Assembly (NCBI GenBank): GCA_001898095.1
Contig: MKSH01000068.1
Span: 19,070-29,536, forward strand
Direction of reading: 5' to 3'
Source: Solirubrobacterales bacterium 70-9
GTDB lineage: Bacteria > Actinomycetota > Thermoleophilia > Solirubrobacterales > 70-9
DNA length: 10,467 bases
The notes under the pieces were generated by a model. That model made no database searches. It was not told the origin of the DNA and saw only the letters and a program-made list of their open reading frames with translations. Shown here piece after piece: positions 1-6,746 of the stretch (within the stretch, counting starts at the first letter, position 1; every line of letters begins with the position of its first letter). A program made the translations under genes and the position numbers.

Positions 1-2
1 AC

Positions 3-20
3 GGTCACAAACTCGTGACC
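3..20. repeat. Short inverted repeat GGTCAC-N6-GTGACC
   Basis: A 6-bp perfect inverted repeat with a 6-base spacer lies 5 bases from the larger palindrome at 26-49. It could be a second operator half-site or a small hairpin in the leader of a gene beyond the left edge. At this length chance is possible. Confidence 0.3.
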
Positions 21-25
21 ACGGT

Positions 26-49
26 TTGACCCCCCTATAGGGGGGTCAA
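26..49. promoter_or_regulatory. Perfect 24-bp palindrome, possible metalloregulator operator
   Basis: Each arm reads TTGACCCCCC and the centre is TATA, so all 24 bases equal their own reverse complement. The runs of six C and six G around a short AT centre resemble operators of the CsoR/RcnR/FrmR repressor family, where C-tracts and G-tracts flank a short core. That is inference from pattern, since no regulator or metal gene is in the window. A second, smaller inverted repeat, GGTCAC/GTGACC with a 6-base loop, sits just to its left at 3-20. The site most likely serves a promoter for a gene beyond the left edge. No good -10/-35 pair could be fixed on either strand. A terminator is less likely because no T-run follows the arms. 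Confidence 0.55.
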
Positions 50-248
50 CTCACGCAGCGCGATCCGGCCTCCGGGAGAGCGCGACGAACACGCACGCGG
101 AGGTGACGTTCCCGGCGCCTTCCCTTGGTGAACGCAACGTTCCCGACGGGACGCTCGCATCTCTCCGGCAGGACTCCGCACCCCCTCCGGCGGCTGCTCG
201 TCCTCCCCGCAGACGTCACGAACCTCCGACGAATCCCGCAAGACCTCC
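50..248. other. Intergenic stretch, no gene recognised
   Basis: Together with 249-430 this makes a gene-free gap of about 430 bases. Open frames of about 120-145 codons exist on both strands, but their translations are rich in Arg, Pro and Gly, show no family motif and look like open frames expected in very GC-rich DNA. The only local repetition seen is the direct repeat ACGTTCCCG at 106-114 and 137-145. No tRNA or known riboswitch fold was recognised by eye. Confidence 0.5.
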
Positions 249-312
249 CCGTCCTGGGCGTCTCGGAGGCGGCCACAGCCTGCCCGGGTCGCCTCCGAGA
301 CGCCCAGGACGG
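249..312 (-). terminator. Long perfect hairpin, candidate terminator of the SDR gene
   Basis: Bases 249-271 and 290-312 are exact reverse complements, giving an uninterrupted 23-bp GC-rich stem. The 18-base loop (272-289) can pair a little further at its base. The hairpin lies about 120 bases past the stop codon of the SDR gene, so it may end or protect the 3' end of that transcript. Neither side has a T-run, so it is not a classic intrinsic terminator, although GC-rich hairpins without U-tracts are proposed to terminate in some actinobacteria. It could equally be a dispersed palindromic repeat or the folded remnant of a small mobile element. Confidence 0.5.
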
Positions 313-399
313 CCCGACCACGGCCGCAAGCCCCCCGGATCGCACCGTCCCGCGCCGCGTCCCCGAATCCCACCGTCCCCGGCCGCAAGCCCCCGAATC
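312..399 (-). repeat. Three imperfect tandem repeats of about 30 bases
   Basis: Read on the minus strand, three units follow one another: 399-370, 369-342 and 341-312. Each starts with GATTCGGGG or GATCCGGGG. The first and third share GGCTTGCGGCCG, while the first and second end in GGGACGGTG. A more degraded copy may lie at 428-400. The array sits between the SDR stop codon and the long hairpin, whose stem begins at the array's end. No coding role is visible. It may be part of a structured 3' untranslated region or an intergenic repeat family. Confidence 0.55.
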
Positions 400-430
400 G
401 AGCCACCCGGCCGCCGCAGGCAACGATCGC

Positions 431-1444
431 CTAGTCGAGCAGCCCCGTTTCCCGCGCCGAGACGGCGGTCTGGATCAGGGTCTCGGCGGCGTCGAAGCGG
501 GGGGTCCAGCCGAGTTGCTCGCGCGCCTTCGAGGTGTCCATGATTACCGGCGTGGTGAGGGCGGTTGCCCACTCGAGCTGGGGGTTGATGAAGGAGAGGC
601 GGCCGGCGACTGCGGTGCCGGCGCCGAGCGCGGGCCGCGGCACGCGGACCGAGCGCCAGCCGAGGGCGCGGGCGATGTCGGCGATCTGGATCTCGCCGTC
701 GCCGGCCAGGTTGTAGGCGCCCGGCTCGCCCTTGCCCTCGACCGCCGCGGCGAAAGCCGTCGCCACGTCGTCGTGGTGGACCAGTTGCAGGGGGACGCCG
801 GCGTCGGGGAGGATCGGGCGCAGGAGCGGGATTCGATCGATCACGTGGCGGCGCAGGCGCGGGGCCGGGTCGCCGAGGCGGGCGGCGCCGACCGTCTGCT
901 CGATCAGCATCGTCGCCCGCGGCCCGGCGACGATGCAGGGGCGGAAGACGTAGGCGTCGAGCTCGGTGCCGGCGAGGATCTCGTCGAGCGCCTCCTCCAG
1001 CTCCGCCTTCTGGGCCGAGTAGTAGAAGCGGGCAGAGCCGAGCGCCGGGGTCTCCTCGGTCAGCGGCTGCGGGTTGTCCGGGTGGAAGCCGTAGGCGGCG
1101 ACCGAGGAGGCGTAGACGAGCCGGCCCACCCCGGCCTCGACCGCCGCTTCGAAGACGTTGCGGCTGCCCTCGAGGTTGATCCGCCGCGTCTCCTCGCGGT
1201 CGCCGAAGAGCGCGAAGGCGAGGTGGACGGCGACGTCGGCGCCGTCGAACAGCTCGGCGAGGTGGCCGCGGTCGAGGATGTCGCCGCGCTGGTAGGTCGC
1301 CTTCTTCCACCCCGCCCTGGCCGGGTCGAAGGCGCTCCGCGCCATCCCCCGCACGGCGCCCACCTTCTTCGAAGCCTCCAGCGCATCGATCAGCGACCCG
1401 CCGACCTCCCCGGTCGGCCCCGTGACGGCGACGGTCAGTGCCAT
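431..1444 (-). CDS. NAD-dependent epimerase/dehydratase, extended SDR family
   Basis: This 337-residue protein is a cytoplasmic Rossmann-fold oxidoreductase or epimerase of the extended short-chain dehydrogenase/reductase family. Its substrate cannot be assigned from sequence, but nucleotide sugars and related small molecules are typical. The N-terminal dinucleotide-binding motif TGPTGEVG is at residues 8-15, the acidic GDILD segment at 54-58 and VHLAFA at 73-78. The strand carrying the catalytic Ser reads YASSVAAYG at 111-119, and the YxxxK pair is Y142-SAQ-K146. Later family landmarks are VHHDDVATAF (222-231), YNLAGDG (244-250) and the C-terminal LGWTPRF (311-317). Length is normal for the family and the frame is intact. 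The ATG at 1444 leaves only one residue of lead before the first strand segment, and no Shine-Dalgarno sequence precedes it, which fits a leaderless mRNA. It follows rel by 127 bases and is probably a separate unit. Confidence 0.9.
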   Translation of the reverse strand: MALTVAVTGPTGEVGGSLIDALEASKKVGAVRGMARSAFDPARAGWKKATYQRGDILDRGHLAELFDGADVAVHLAFALFGDREETRRINLEGSRNVFEAAVEAGVGRLVYASSVAAYGFHPDNPQPLTEETPALGSARFYYSAQKAELEEALDEILAGTELDAYVFRPCIVAGPRATMLIEQTVGAARLGDPAPRLRRHVIDRIPLLRPILPDAGVPLQLVHHDDVATAFAAAVEGKGEPGAYNLAGDGEIQIADIARALGWRSVRVPRPALGAGTAVAGRLSFINPQLEWATALTTPVIMDTSKAREQLGWTPRFDAAETLIQTAVSARETGLLD

Positions 1445-1478
1445 AGCGACAGTGTCCGACCTACGGGCTGAGAGTCAA
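1445..1478 (-). promoter_or_regulatory. Candidate leaderless promoter of the SDR gene
   Basis: On the minus strand TTGACT (1478-1473) is followed after 16 bases by GACACT (1456-1451), then six bases, then the ATG at 1444. The -35 box is a near match to TTGACA. The -10 box keeps the important A at position 2 and T at position 6. The spacing puts the transcription start at or next to the A of the start codon, as in leaderless actinobacterial transcripts, and would explain the missing ribosome-binding site. The call rests on spacing and consensus only. Confidence 0.4.
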
Positions 1479-1583
1479 GCGTGGGTAGGACGCAGGGAGC
1501 GCGGCAAGGGGAGCGCACACAAGTGCGTGACCCGCGGCCGCGCGACCGAGGACACCCCCACGCGCCGATTATCAGCCCGTAGG
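1460..1583. repeat. 12-bp inverted repeat bracketing the rel-SDR gap
   Basis: CCTACGGGCTGA at 1460-1471 is the exact reverse complement of 1572-1583. The right copy contains the rel stop codon and the codons just before it. The left copy lies in the spacer of the proposed SDR promoter. In a rel read-through transcript the two could pair across about 100 bases. Confidence 0.5.
1514..1527 (-). terminator. Weak candidate terminator after rel
   Basis: CGCAC (1514-1518) and GTGCG (1523-1527) form a 5-bp stem with a 4-base loop, about 45 bases past the rel stop. The minus-strand sequence after it is CTCCCCTTGCC, only mildly pyrimidine-rich, so termination would be weak. A 10-bp GC palindrome including a NotI-type octamer lies beside it at 1533-1542. 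Confidence 0.25.
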
Positions 1584-3785
1584 CGTTATGCGATACGCGT
1601 CGAAGACACTCTCCACGTTTCGCAGTCGGCTGATGCAGTGTTTGAGCTGCTCGGTGTCGCCGACCTCGACCACGAACTTGTTCTTCACCATCGGGTGGTT
1701 GGTCGTGCAGGAGGCGCCGATGATGTTGATCCCGCCCTCCGAGAACGTCCGCGCGAGGTCCTCGAGAAGGCGGGTGCGGTCGTAGGCGTCGATCGCCAGT
1801 TCGACCCGGTAGGAGGCCTCGTTGTCACCCTCCCAGCCGACGTCGACGAAGCGCTCCGGCGCCCGTTTCAGCGCCTTCACGTTCTTGCAGTCGGCGCGGT
1901 GGATGGTGATTCCGCGGCCGAGGCTGACGTAGCCGGCGATCTCGTCGCCGGGGACCGGCCGGCAGCACTTCGCCAGCCGCACGGCGACGTCCTCGACGCC
2001 CTGCACCACGATCCCGTAGTTGGAGGCGTCCTTCGTGCGCCGGGCCCGGTCGGAGTGCTCGGTCGCCGGTCGCAGGTCCTCGGCGTCGACCGCCTCCCCC
2101 GCTTTGAGGCGCTGCAGGACTTTGTTGACGACGGTCTTCGTCGAGATTTTGCCCTGCCCGAGGGCGATGTAGAACTCGGTCGCTTTGCGGAACCCCATCT
2201 CGCGGATCACGTCGGCGAGCAGCGCCGAGCCGGCCAGTTTCTGCATCGGCACGCCGCGCTTCTTCAGCGCCTCCTCGAGGCCCTCGCGGCCGTCGCGCTC
2301 GGCGTCCTCGCGGCGCTCCTCTTTGAACCAGGCGCGGATCTTGTTGCGGGCACGGTTGGTGCGGACCAGTTTCAACCAGTCGAGCGAGGGCGCCCGTTTC
2401 TGCTTCGCGGTCAGCACCTCGACGATGTCCCCCGAGCGCAACTGGTAGTGGAGCGGCACGATCGCGCCGTTCACCTTGGCGCCGACGCAACTGTGGCCGA
2501 CGTCGGTGTGCACCGCGTAGGCGAAGTCCAGCGGGGACGAGCCCGCCGAGAGGTTCTTCACTTCGCCCTTCGGGGTGAAGACGAAGACCTCGTCCTCGAA
2601 GAGGTCGACCTTCAGCGATTCGAGGAACTCGGTCGGGTCCTGTTCGCCCTCGGCCTCGACCAGCTGGCGCAGCCAGGTCATCTTCTCGCGCTGCGGGTCG
2701 CCCCGGCCGCCCTCTTTGTAGGCGACGTGGGCGGCGATCCCGTACTCGGCCAGCTTGTGCATCTCCTCGGTCCGGATCTGGATCTCGAGCGGCTTGCCCT
2801 CGGGCCCGATCACGGTCGTGTGGAGCGCCTGGTACATGTTCGCCTTCGGCATCGCGACGAAGTCCTTGAAGCGTCCGGGCAGCGGCTTCCAGAGCGAGTG
2901 GATGACGCCGATCGCCCCGTAGCAGTCCTTCACCGAGCCGACGATCACGCGCATCGCGGTGAGGTCGAAGATCTCGTTGAACTCGCGACCCTTCTTCGCC
3001 ATCTTCGTGTAGATCGAGTAAAAGTGCTTGGCGCGGCCGGAGATCTCGGCCTCGATGCCGACCTCTTCCAGCTCTTCGGACAGGAACTCACCCGCCTCGG
3101 CGACGTAGGTCTCGCGCTCGTCGCGCTGTTGGGCGACGAGCTGTTTGATTTCCGCGTACTTGCGCGGGTGGAGCGTGGCGAAGGCGAGGTCCTCGAGCTC
3201 CCACTTGATCGCGTGGATCCCCAGGCGGTGGGCGAGCGGCGCGTAGATCTCCAGCGTCTCGTGGGACTTCAGCGTCTGTTTCTGCTTCGGCAGCGCGCCC
3301 AGCGTGCGCATGTTGTGGAGACGGTCGGCCAGCTTGATCAGGATCACCCTGACGTCGGTGGCCATCGCCACCATCATCTTGCGGTAGTTCTCGGCTTGGC
3401 GCTCGTCGCGGCTCTCGAAGTTCATCCCGGTCAACTTGGTGACGCCGTCGACCAGCGCGGCGATTTCCTCGCCGAACTCCTCGCGCACCTCGTCCAGCGT
3501 CGCGCTGGTGTCCTCGACCGTGTCGTGGAGCAGCGCCGCGCAGAGGGTCTCGGTGTCGAGCCGCATCCCGGCGCAGATCTGGGCTACCCCGACGGGATGG
3601 GTGATGAATTCGTCGCCCGAATACCGCTTCTGGTCGGCGTGGCGCTCGCAGGCGAAGTCGAAGGCGCGCTCCACCTTGGCACGGTCGATCGTCGCCACCG
3701 CCACCGCGGTGCCGCCGAACCCCGGGACCTGCTCCTCGGGCGCAGAGTCGAACTCCTCGACGACCGCGAACAGGTCACCGAGCAA
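1572..3785 (-). CDS. rel: Bifunctional (p)ppGpp synthetase/hydrolase, Rel/SpoT family
   Basis: This 737-residue full-length RSH enzyme makes (p)ppGpp from ATP and GDP/GTP on starved ribosomes and hydrolyses it otherwise, controlling the stringent response. The HD hydrolase domain has its metal ligands H63, H87-D88 (LLHDTVEDT) and D154 (KLADRLHN), so it looks active. The synthetase domain has FDLTAMRV with D274, and RFKD at 305-308. The RxKD form is that of bifunctional enzymes, whereas synthetase-only RelA has ExDD. The TGS domain spans about 399-459. The conserved-cysteine/zinc-finger region has C607-C608, H629 and C633, and the ACT domain is about 659-735. The chosen TTG start at 3785 lies 11 bases after the recJ stop. 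It is the only standard start near that point, but no strong ribosome-binding site precedes it. GTG codons at residues 28 and 30 are alternatives, since homology only becomes clear from about residue 33. It is probably cotranscribed with recJ. No apt or dtd gene flanks it. Confidence 0.97.
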   Translation of the reverse strand: MLGDLFAVVEEFDSAPEEQVPGFGGTAVAVATIDRAKVERAFDFACERHADQKRYSGDEFITHPVGVAQICAGMRLDTETLCAALLHDTVEDTSATLDEVREEFGEEIAALVDGVTKLTGMNFESRDERQAENYRKMMVAMATDVRVILIKLADRLHNMRTLGALPKQKQTLKSHETLEIYAPLAHRLGIHAIKWELEDLAFATLHPRKYAEIKQLVAQQRDERETYVAEAGEFLSEELEEVGIEAEISGRAKHFYSIYTKMAKKGREFNEIFDLTAMRVIVGSVKDCYGAIGVIHSLWKPLPGRFKDFVAMPKANMYQALHTTVIGPEGKPLEIQIRTEEMHKLAEYGIAAHVAYKEGGRGDPQREKMTWLRQLVEAEGEQDPTEFLESLKVDLFEDEVFVFTPKGEVKNLSAGSSPLDFAYAVHTDVGHSCVGAKVNGAIVPLHYQLRSGDIVEVLTAKQKRAPSLDWLKLVRTNRARNKIRAWFKEERREDAERDGREGLEEALKKRGVPMQKLAGSALLADVIREMGFRKATEFYIALGQGKISTKTVVNKVLQRLKAGEAVDAEDLRPATEHSDRARRTKDASNYGIVVQGVEDVAVRLAKCCRPVPGDEIAGYVSLGRGITIHRADCKNVKALKRAPERFVDVGWEGDNEASYRVELAIDAYDRTRLLEDLARTFSEGGINIIGASCTTNHPMVKNKFVVEVGDTEQLKHCISRLRNVESVFDAYRITPTG

Positions 3786-3796
3786 CTCGCTGTGCT

Positions 3797-6382
3797 CTAC
3801 GGAAATTTGGGGCTTTGGAGAAATTGCTGTGCCTCCGAATGCTCTTCGCTGTAGACCCGGAACGCCGCCGAGCGCTCCAGGTCCGTCCCTTCAGAGGATA
3901 CGACGCCGACCAAGCCGTCCCCCGCGCTGGTGCTACCCGCAACGAGGCCAAGTTCAAGCAGGACGCGGAAGGCGCGCCCCGCCGTCTCCGGGTCGAGGGG
4001 GTGCGGGCCAGGGCCGGAGAGGGCCGCGCGGAGCTCGGAGCCGCCGAGTTCGCCGCCCGCACGGAGGGCTTTGAAGACCTCGACGATGGTCTCCCGGGAG
4101 GGCGCCTGGCGGGCGAGGACCCCGAGGGAGAAGGAGTGCTCGGCAGCGGAGAAGAGCGGGTGGACGAACCCTCCTCCCTGGGTGACGCGCTCGACGTCGG
4201 CGGCTGAGCGGGGCGCATCGACGAGGACCACGTGCTCGAAGTGCGAGGCCAGGTAGGGGGACATGGCGAGGGCCGCGTAGTCGGTGAGGGCGAGGCCGCT
4301 GCTCGCACGAGTGGCGAGGGATGCCACGGCCTGGGCGCCGCAACGGTGGCAGGCGACGAGCGCGGCGCCCCCGTTGAAGCGGGCGAGCCCCGTGGCGCCG
4401 TTGGCGAGCGCCGCACGGCGCGAAGCGTCTGCCGCGACGGCGAGGACGCCCGCGCCACTCGACACGAGCTCCGCGATCGTCGCGGTGGGTGACGAGCCCG
4501 TGCTCTGCACGGCGCGTCGCGACCCCCCGGCGCCTCCGTGGAGACTTCCTCGGTCTTTGGCCGAGCTTCGCTCCACACCATTTCCCTGAGCGGTCAGATC
4601 GCGGGCGAGCTCGGACTCGAAGCGGGCCCACCACTCGGCTTCCTCGCACTCGCAGGGGTGCGGGGAGAGGGCGTCGGGATCGACGTCGAGGGGATACACC
4701 TCGCGGAGCACGACGCGGGGCTCGATCGCCCCGTTCCAGTGATTGACCTCGAGGCGCACGGCAGCGTCGAGCATGTCGTCGTCATCGACGCCGAGCGACG
4801 AGCGCCCGAAGGCGACGCCCAGGGCTCGGTGCGATCCGCTGTGGAGGCTGAACCTGGAGTGCTTGCCCTCTTCGCCCATCGTGCGCACGTCGGTCACTCG
4901 CGCCGAGGGCACCATCAACCGCACCCCGGGGTTACCCATCCCGAACGGAGCCAGCTGCCCGAGCTCTTCCGCCAGGTCGAGGCCGAGGCCGAGGCCACCG
5001 ACCATCGCGTCGATCCGCTCGGTCCGCTTCAAGTCCTCGGGCAACAGGACTTCGCCCGCGTGTTTCGCGAACGCCGCCCGGAAGGCATCCAGGTTCTCGG
5101 CCTTCAGCGCCAGCCCGGCCGCCGCCTTGTGACCGCCGAAAGTCTCCAGGTGCTCGGAGCAAGCCTCGAGTGCCGCGTGGAGATCGAAGCCGGGGATGCT
5201 GCGCCCCGATCCGCGCCCTCCCCCCTCGTCGTCGAGCGAGATCACGACAACCGGTCGGTGGTGACGCTCGACCAGCCGCGAGGCGACGATCCCGACCACG
5301 CCGGGATGCCATCCCTCCCCCGCCAGCACCAACCCGTTGGCTTCCTTCAACTCGTCGGGCAGCTCCCGCCGTGCCGACTCCGCAGCCGCGTCGACCTCAC
5401 GCTCCGTTGCCCGCCGCTCGGAGTTCGCCCGTCCCAACTCCTCGGCGATCTGCTTCGCCCTGTTCTCGTCCTCGGCGAGGAGCAACTCCACCCCGGCGTC
5501 GGCCCGATAGAGACGTCCCGCCGCGTTGATCCGCGGAGCCAAGCGAAACGCCAGATCGCCCTCATCCAGACGACTCGGCTCGCATTTCGACGCCTCCATC
5601 AGCGCCCTCAGCCCGACCCGCTTGGTCCGCCGCAGCTCGGCGAGCCCCCGCTTCACCAGCGAACGGTTCTCGCCGACGAGCGGAACCACATCGGCGACGG
5701 TCGCCAGCGCCACCAGATCGAGGTCCTTCTCCTCTGGCGTGGAGACGCCGGCGGCCTCGTCGGCGCGGAGCGCGCAGGCAAGCTTCCAGGCGACCGCGGT
5801 CCCACAGAGCGACTCGAACGGATAGCCGCTCACTTCCGGGTGCAGGATCAGGCAAGGCGGAAGCTCCTCGTCGCGCTGGTGGTGGTCCGTGACGATCACC
5901 TCCATCCCGAGCTCCTGCGCGTAGGCGACCTGCTCGCCCGCGGTGATCCCACAGTCGACGGTGATCAGCAGCCCGGTCCCACGCCCGACGAGCTTCTCGA
6001 CGTTCTCCTTGCTCAGCCCGTAACCGTCCGCGATCCGGTCCGGGATCAGCCAGTCGCAGTCGGCCCCGAGCTCCCGCAGCGCACCGATCATCACCGCGGT
6101 CGCGCTGACCCCGTCGACGTCGAAATCGCCGTGCACGGTGATCCGCTCTTCGGCTTCGATCGCCGCCCAGACCAGCGCGACGACCTCGTCCATCCCCTGG
6201 AACGCCTCAGGCGGGTGGGTCTCGGCGGCGGCGAGGAATGCCCGCGCCTCCTCCGGTGTCCGATACCCCCGCCGGACGAGCGTCACGGCGACGGGCCGGC
6301 TCAGCCCGAGGGCGTCGGCGACGGCGTGGACGTCGGCATAGTCGTACGGCTCAGCCGCGAATGCTTTGGCGGAATTCGGCAC
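3797..6382 (-). CDS. recJ: Single-stranded-DNA 5'-3' exonuclease RecJ with long C-terminal extension
   Basis: RecJ degrades single-stranded DNA from the 5' end in recombination and repair. The DHH domain shows HGDFDVDG (84-91), DCG (143-145), the signature TDHH (165-168) and VADVVPL (229-235). The DHHA1 domain shows the RGSGRSIPGFDLH segment (390-402) and GGH (416-418). The nucleic-acid-binding OB-like domain runs from about 455 to 565. All expected catalytic residues are present. At 861 residues it exceeds the roughly 570-residue minimal RecJ by nearly 300. The extra part (566-861) has CxC at 577-579, a Gly/Ser-rich linker (about 600-635), CHRC at 678-681, a Rossmann-like stretch ending in HVVLVDAP (717-724), and a likely winged-helix segment near 760-815. 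It recalls the C-terminal domain of Firmicute RecJ. The GTG at 6382 is the first possible start because an in-frame TAG lies three codons upstream. It follows a hairpin that closes the previous gene. Confidence 0.95.
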   Translation of the reverse strand: MPNSAKAFAAEPYDYADVHAVADALGLSRPVAVTLVRRGYRTPEEARAFLAAAETHPPEAFQGMDEVVALVWAAIEAEERITVHGDFDVDGVSATAVMIGALRELGADCDWLIPDRIADGYGLSKENVEKLVGRGTGLLITVDCGITAGEQVAYAQELGMEVIVTDHHQRDEELPPCLILHPEVSGYPFESLCGTAVAWKLACALRADEAAGVSTPEEKDLDLVALATVADVVPLVGENRSLVKRGLAELRRTKRVGLRALMEASKCEPSRLDEGDLAFRLAPRINAAGRLYRADAGVELLLAEDENRAKQIAEELGRANSERRATEREVDAAAESARRELPDELKEANGLVLAGEGWHPGVVGIVASRLVERHHRPVVVISLDDEGGGRGSGRSIPGFDLHAALEACSEHLETFGGHKAAAGLALKAENLDAFRAAFAKHAGEVLLPEDLKRTERIDAMVGGLGLGLDLAEELGQLAPFGMGNPGVRLMVPSARVTDVRTMGEEGKHSRFSLHSGSHRALGVAFGRSSLGVDDDDMLDAAVRLEVNHWNGAIEPRVVLREVYPLDVDPDALSPHPCECEEAEWWARFESELARDLTAQGNGVERSSAKDRGSLHGGAGGSRRAVQSTGSSPTATIAELVSSGAGVLAVAADASRRAALANGATGLARFNGGAALVACHRCGAQAVASLATRASSGLALTDYAALAMSPYLASHFEHVVLVDAPRSAADVERVTQGGGFVHPLFSAAEHSFSLGVLARQAPSRETIVEVFKALRAGGELGGSELRAALSGPGPHPLDPETAGRAFRVLLELGLVAGSTSAGDGLVGVVSSEGTDLERSAAFRVYSEEHSEAQQFLQSPKFP

Positions 6383-6394
6383 ACTCCCAGGCTA
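6383..6394 (-). promoter_or_regulatory. Candidate -10 element of a leaderless recJ promoter
   Basis: TAGCCT (6394-6389, minus strand) fits the actinobacterial TAnnnT -10 pattern and lies six bases before the GTG start, the same spacing as for the SDR gene. No convincing -35 box is found at 16-18 bases. The nearest, TTGCCG at 6413-6408, is only 13 bases away. GGGAG sits too close to the GTG to work well as a ribosome-binding site. Confidence 0.3.
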
Positions 6395-6452
6395 GGAAGA
6401 CGCGCGGCGGCAAAAGGCGGCCCGTCCGCCCGCAAACTGCCTGGAAATGAGC

Positions 6453-6467
6453 GAGCCCCGAGGGCTC
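6453..6467 (-). terminator. Hairpin terminator overlapping the stop of the 87-aa gene
   Basis: GAGCCC (6453-6458) and GGGCTC (6462-6467) form a 6-bp GC-rich stem with a 3-base loop. On the minus strand it is followed by GCTCATTTCC, a moderately T-rich tail. The stem includes two bases of the stop codon of the small membrane protein gene. It probably ends the PAS-secDF-membrane protein transcript before recJ. Confidence 0.5.
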
Positions 6468-6729
6468 AGTCGTAGTGCGGTTCGCGCGAACCGATCAGCC
6501 AGACGATGCCGAGGCCGATCGCCACACCGGGGATCGCCGAGAGGCAGGTGCCGACCGTCGTGTTGCCGACGCTCTGGCCGTCGATCAGCAACACGATCGT
6601 GCCGACCACCAGGGCGCCGAGCGTCGAGCCGACGAAGGCGCCGACGATCCCCTGCCAGAAGCGGTCCGGCAGGAAGACGGTGAAGTGCCAGAGGGCGATG
6701 CCCATCGTGATGAAGACCAGGAACGCCAT
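6466..6729 (-). CDS. Small three-helix membrane protein downstream of secDF
   Basis: I do not recognise this 87-residue protein. It has three likely membrane helices at about residues 2-20, 25-49 and 60-80. The second is rich in small residues (GIVGAFVGSTLGALVVG), which favours tight helix packing, and the C-terminus is short and polar (SREPHYD). Glycine-rich helices recall small GlsB/YeaQ-type membrane proteins, but I would not assign that family. ATG at 6729 lies 17 bases after the secDF stop codon, and a GAGG ribosome-binding site (6744-6741) overlaps the end of secDF. This close linkage suggests cotranscription with secDF, and a role at the translocon or in the membrane is plausible but unproven. 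A hairpin terminator overlaps its stop. Confidence 0.75.
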   Translation of the reverse strand: MAFLVFITMGIALWHFTVFLPDRFWQGIVGAFVGSTLGALVVGTIVLLIDGQSVGNTTVGTCLSAIPGVAIGLGIVWLIGSREPHYD

Positions 6730-6746
6730 TCAGCCACACACCTCGC

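Noticed and set aside
249..399. Possible CRISPR array or integron attC site
   Set aside because: The repeats are directly adjacent without unique spacers, and the hairpin lacks attC core sites. No cas or integrase gene is present.
35..423. Two overlapping minus-strand frames of about 125 codons in the left region
   Set aside because: They run through the tandem repeats, the hairpin and part of the palindrome. The Arg/Gly-rich products resemble no family and have no clear ribosome-binding site.
103..543. 146-codon plus-strand frame that could be a gene controlled by the palindrome
   Set aside because: The product is mostly Pro, Arg and Ser, covers the repeats and overlaps the 3' end of the SDR gene, so it is not believable as a protein.
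1422..3854. 810-codon open frame on the plus strand opposite rel
   Set aside because: It mirrors rel on the other strand. Rel has all family motifs, while this frame has no recognisable domain and a composition typical of antisense frames in GC-rich DNA.
4538..6475. 645-codon open frame on the plus strand opposite recJ
   Set aside because: It is antisense to the well-supported recJ core. The translation is rich in Arg, Pro and His and shows no motif.
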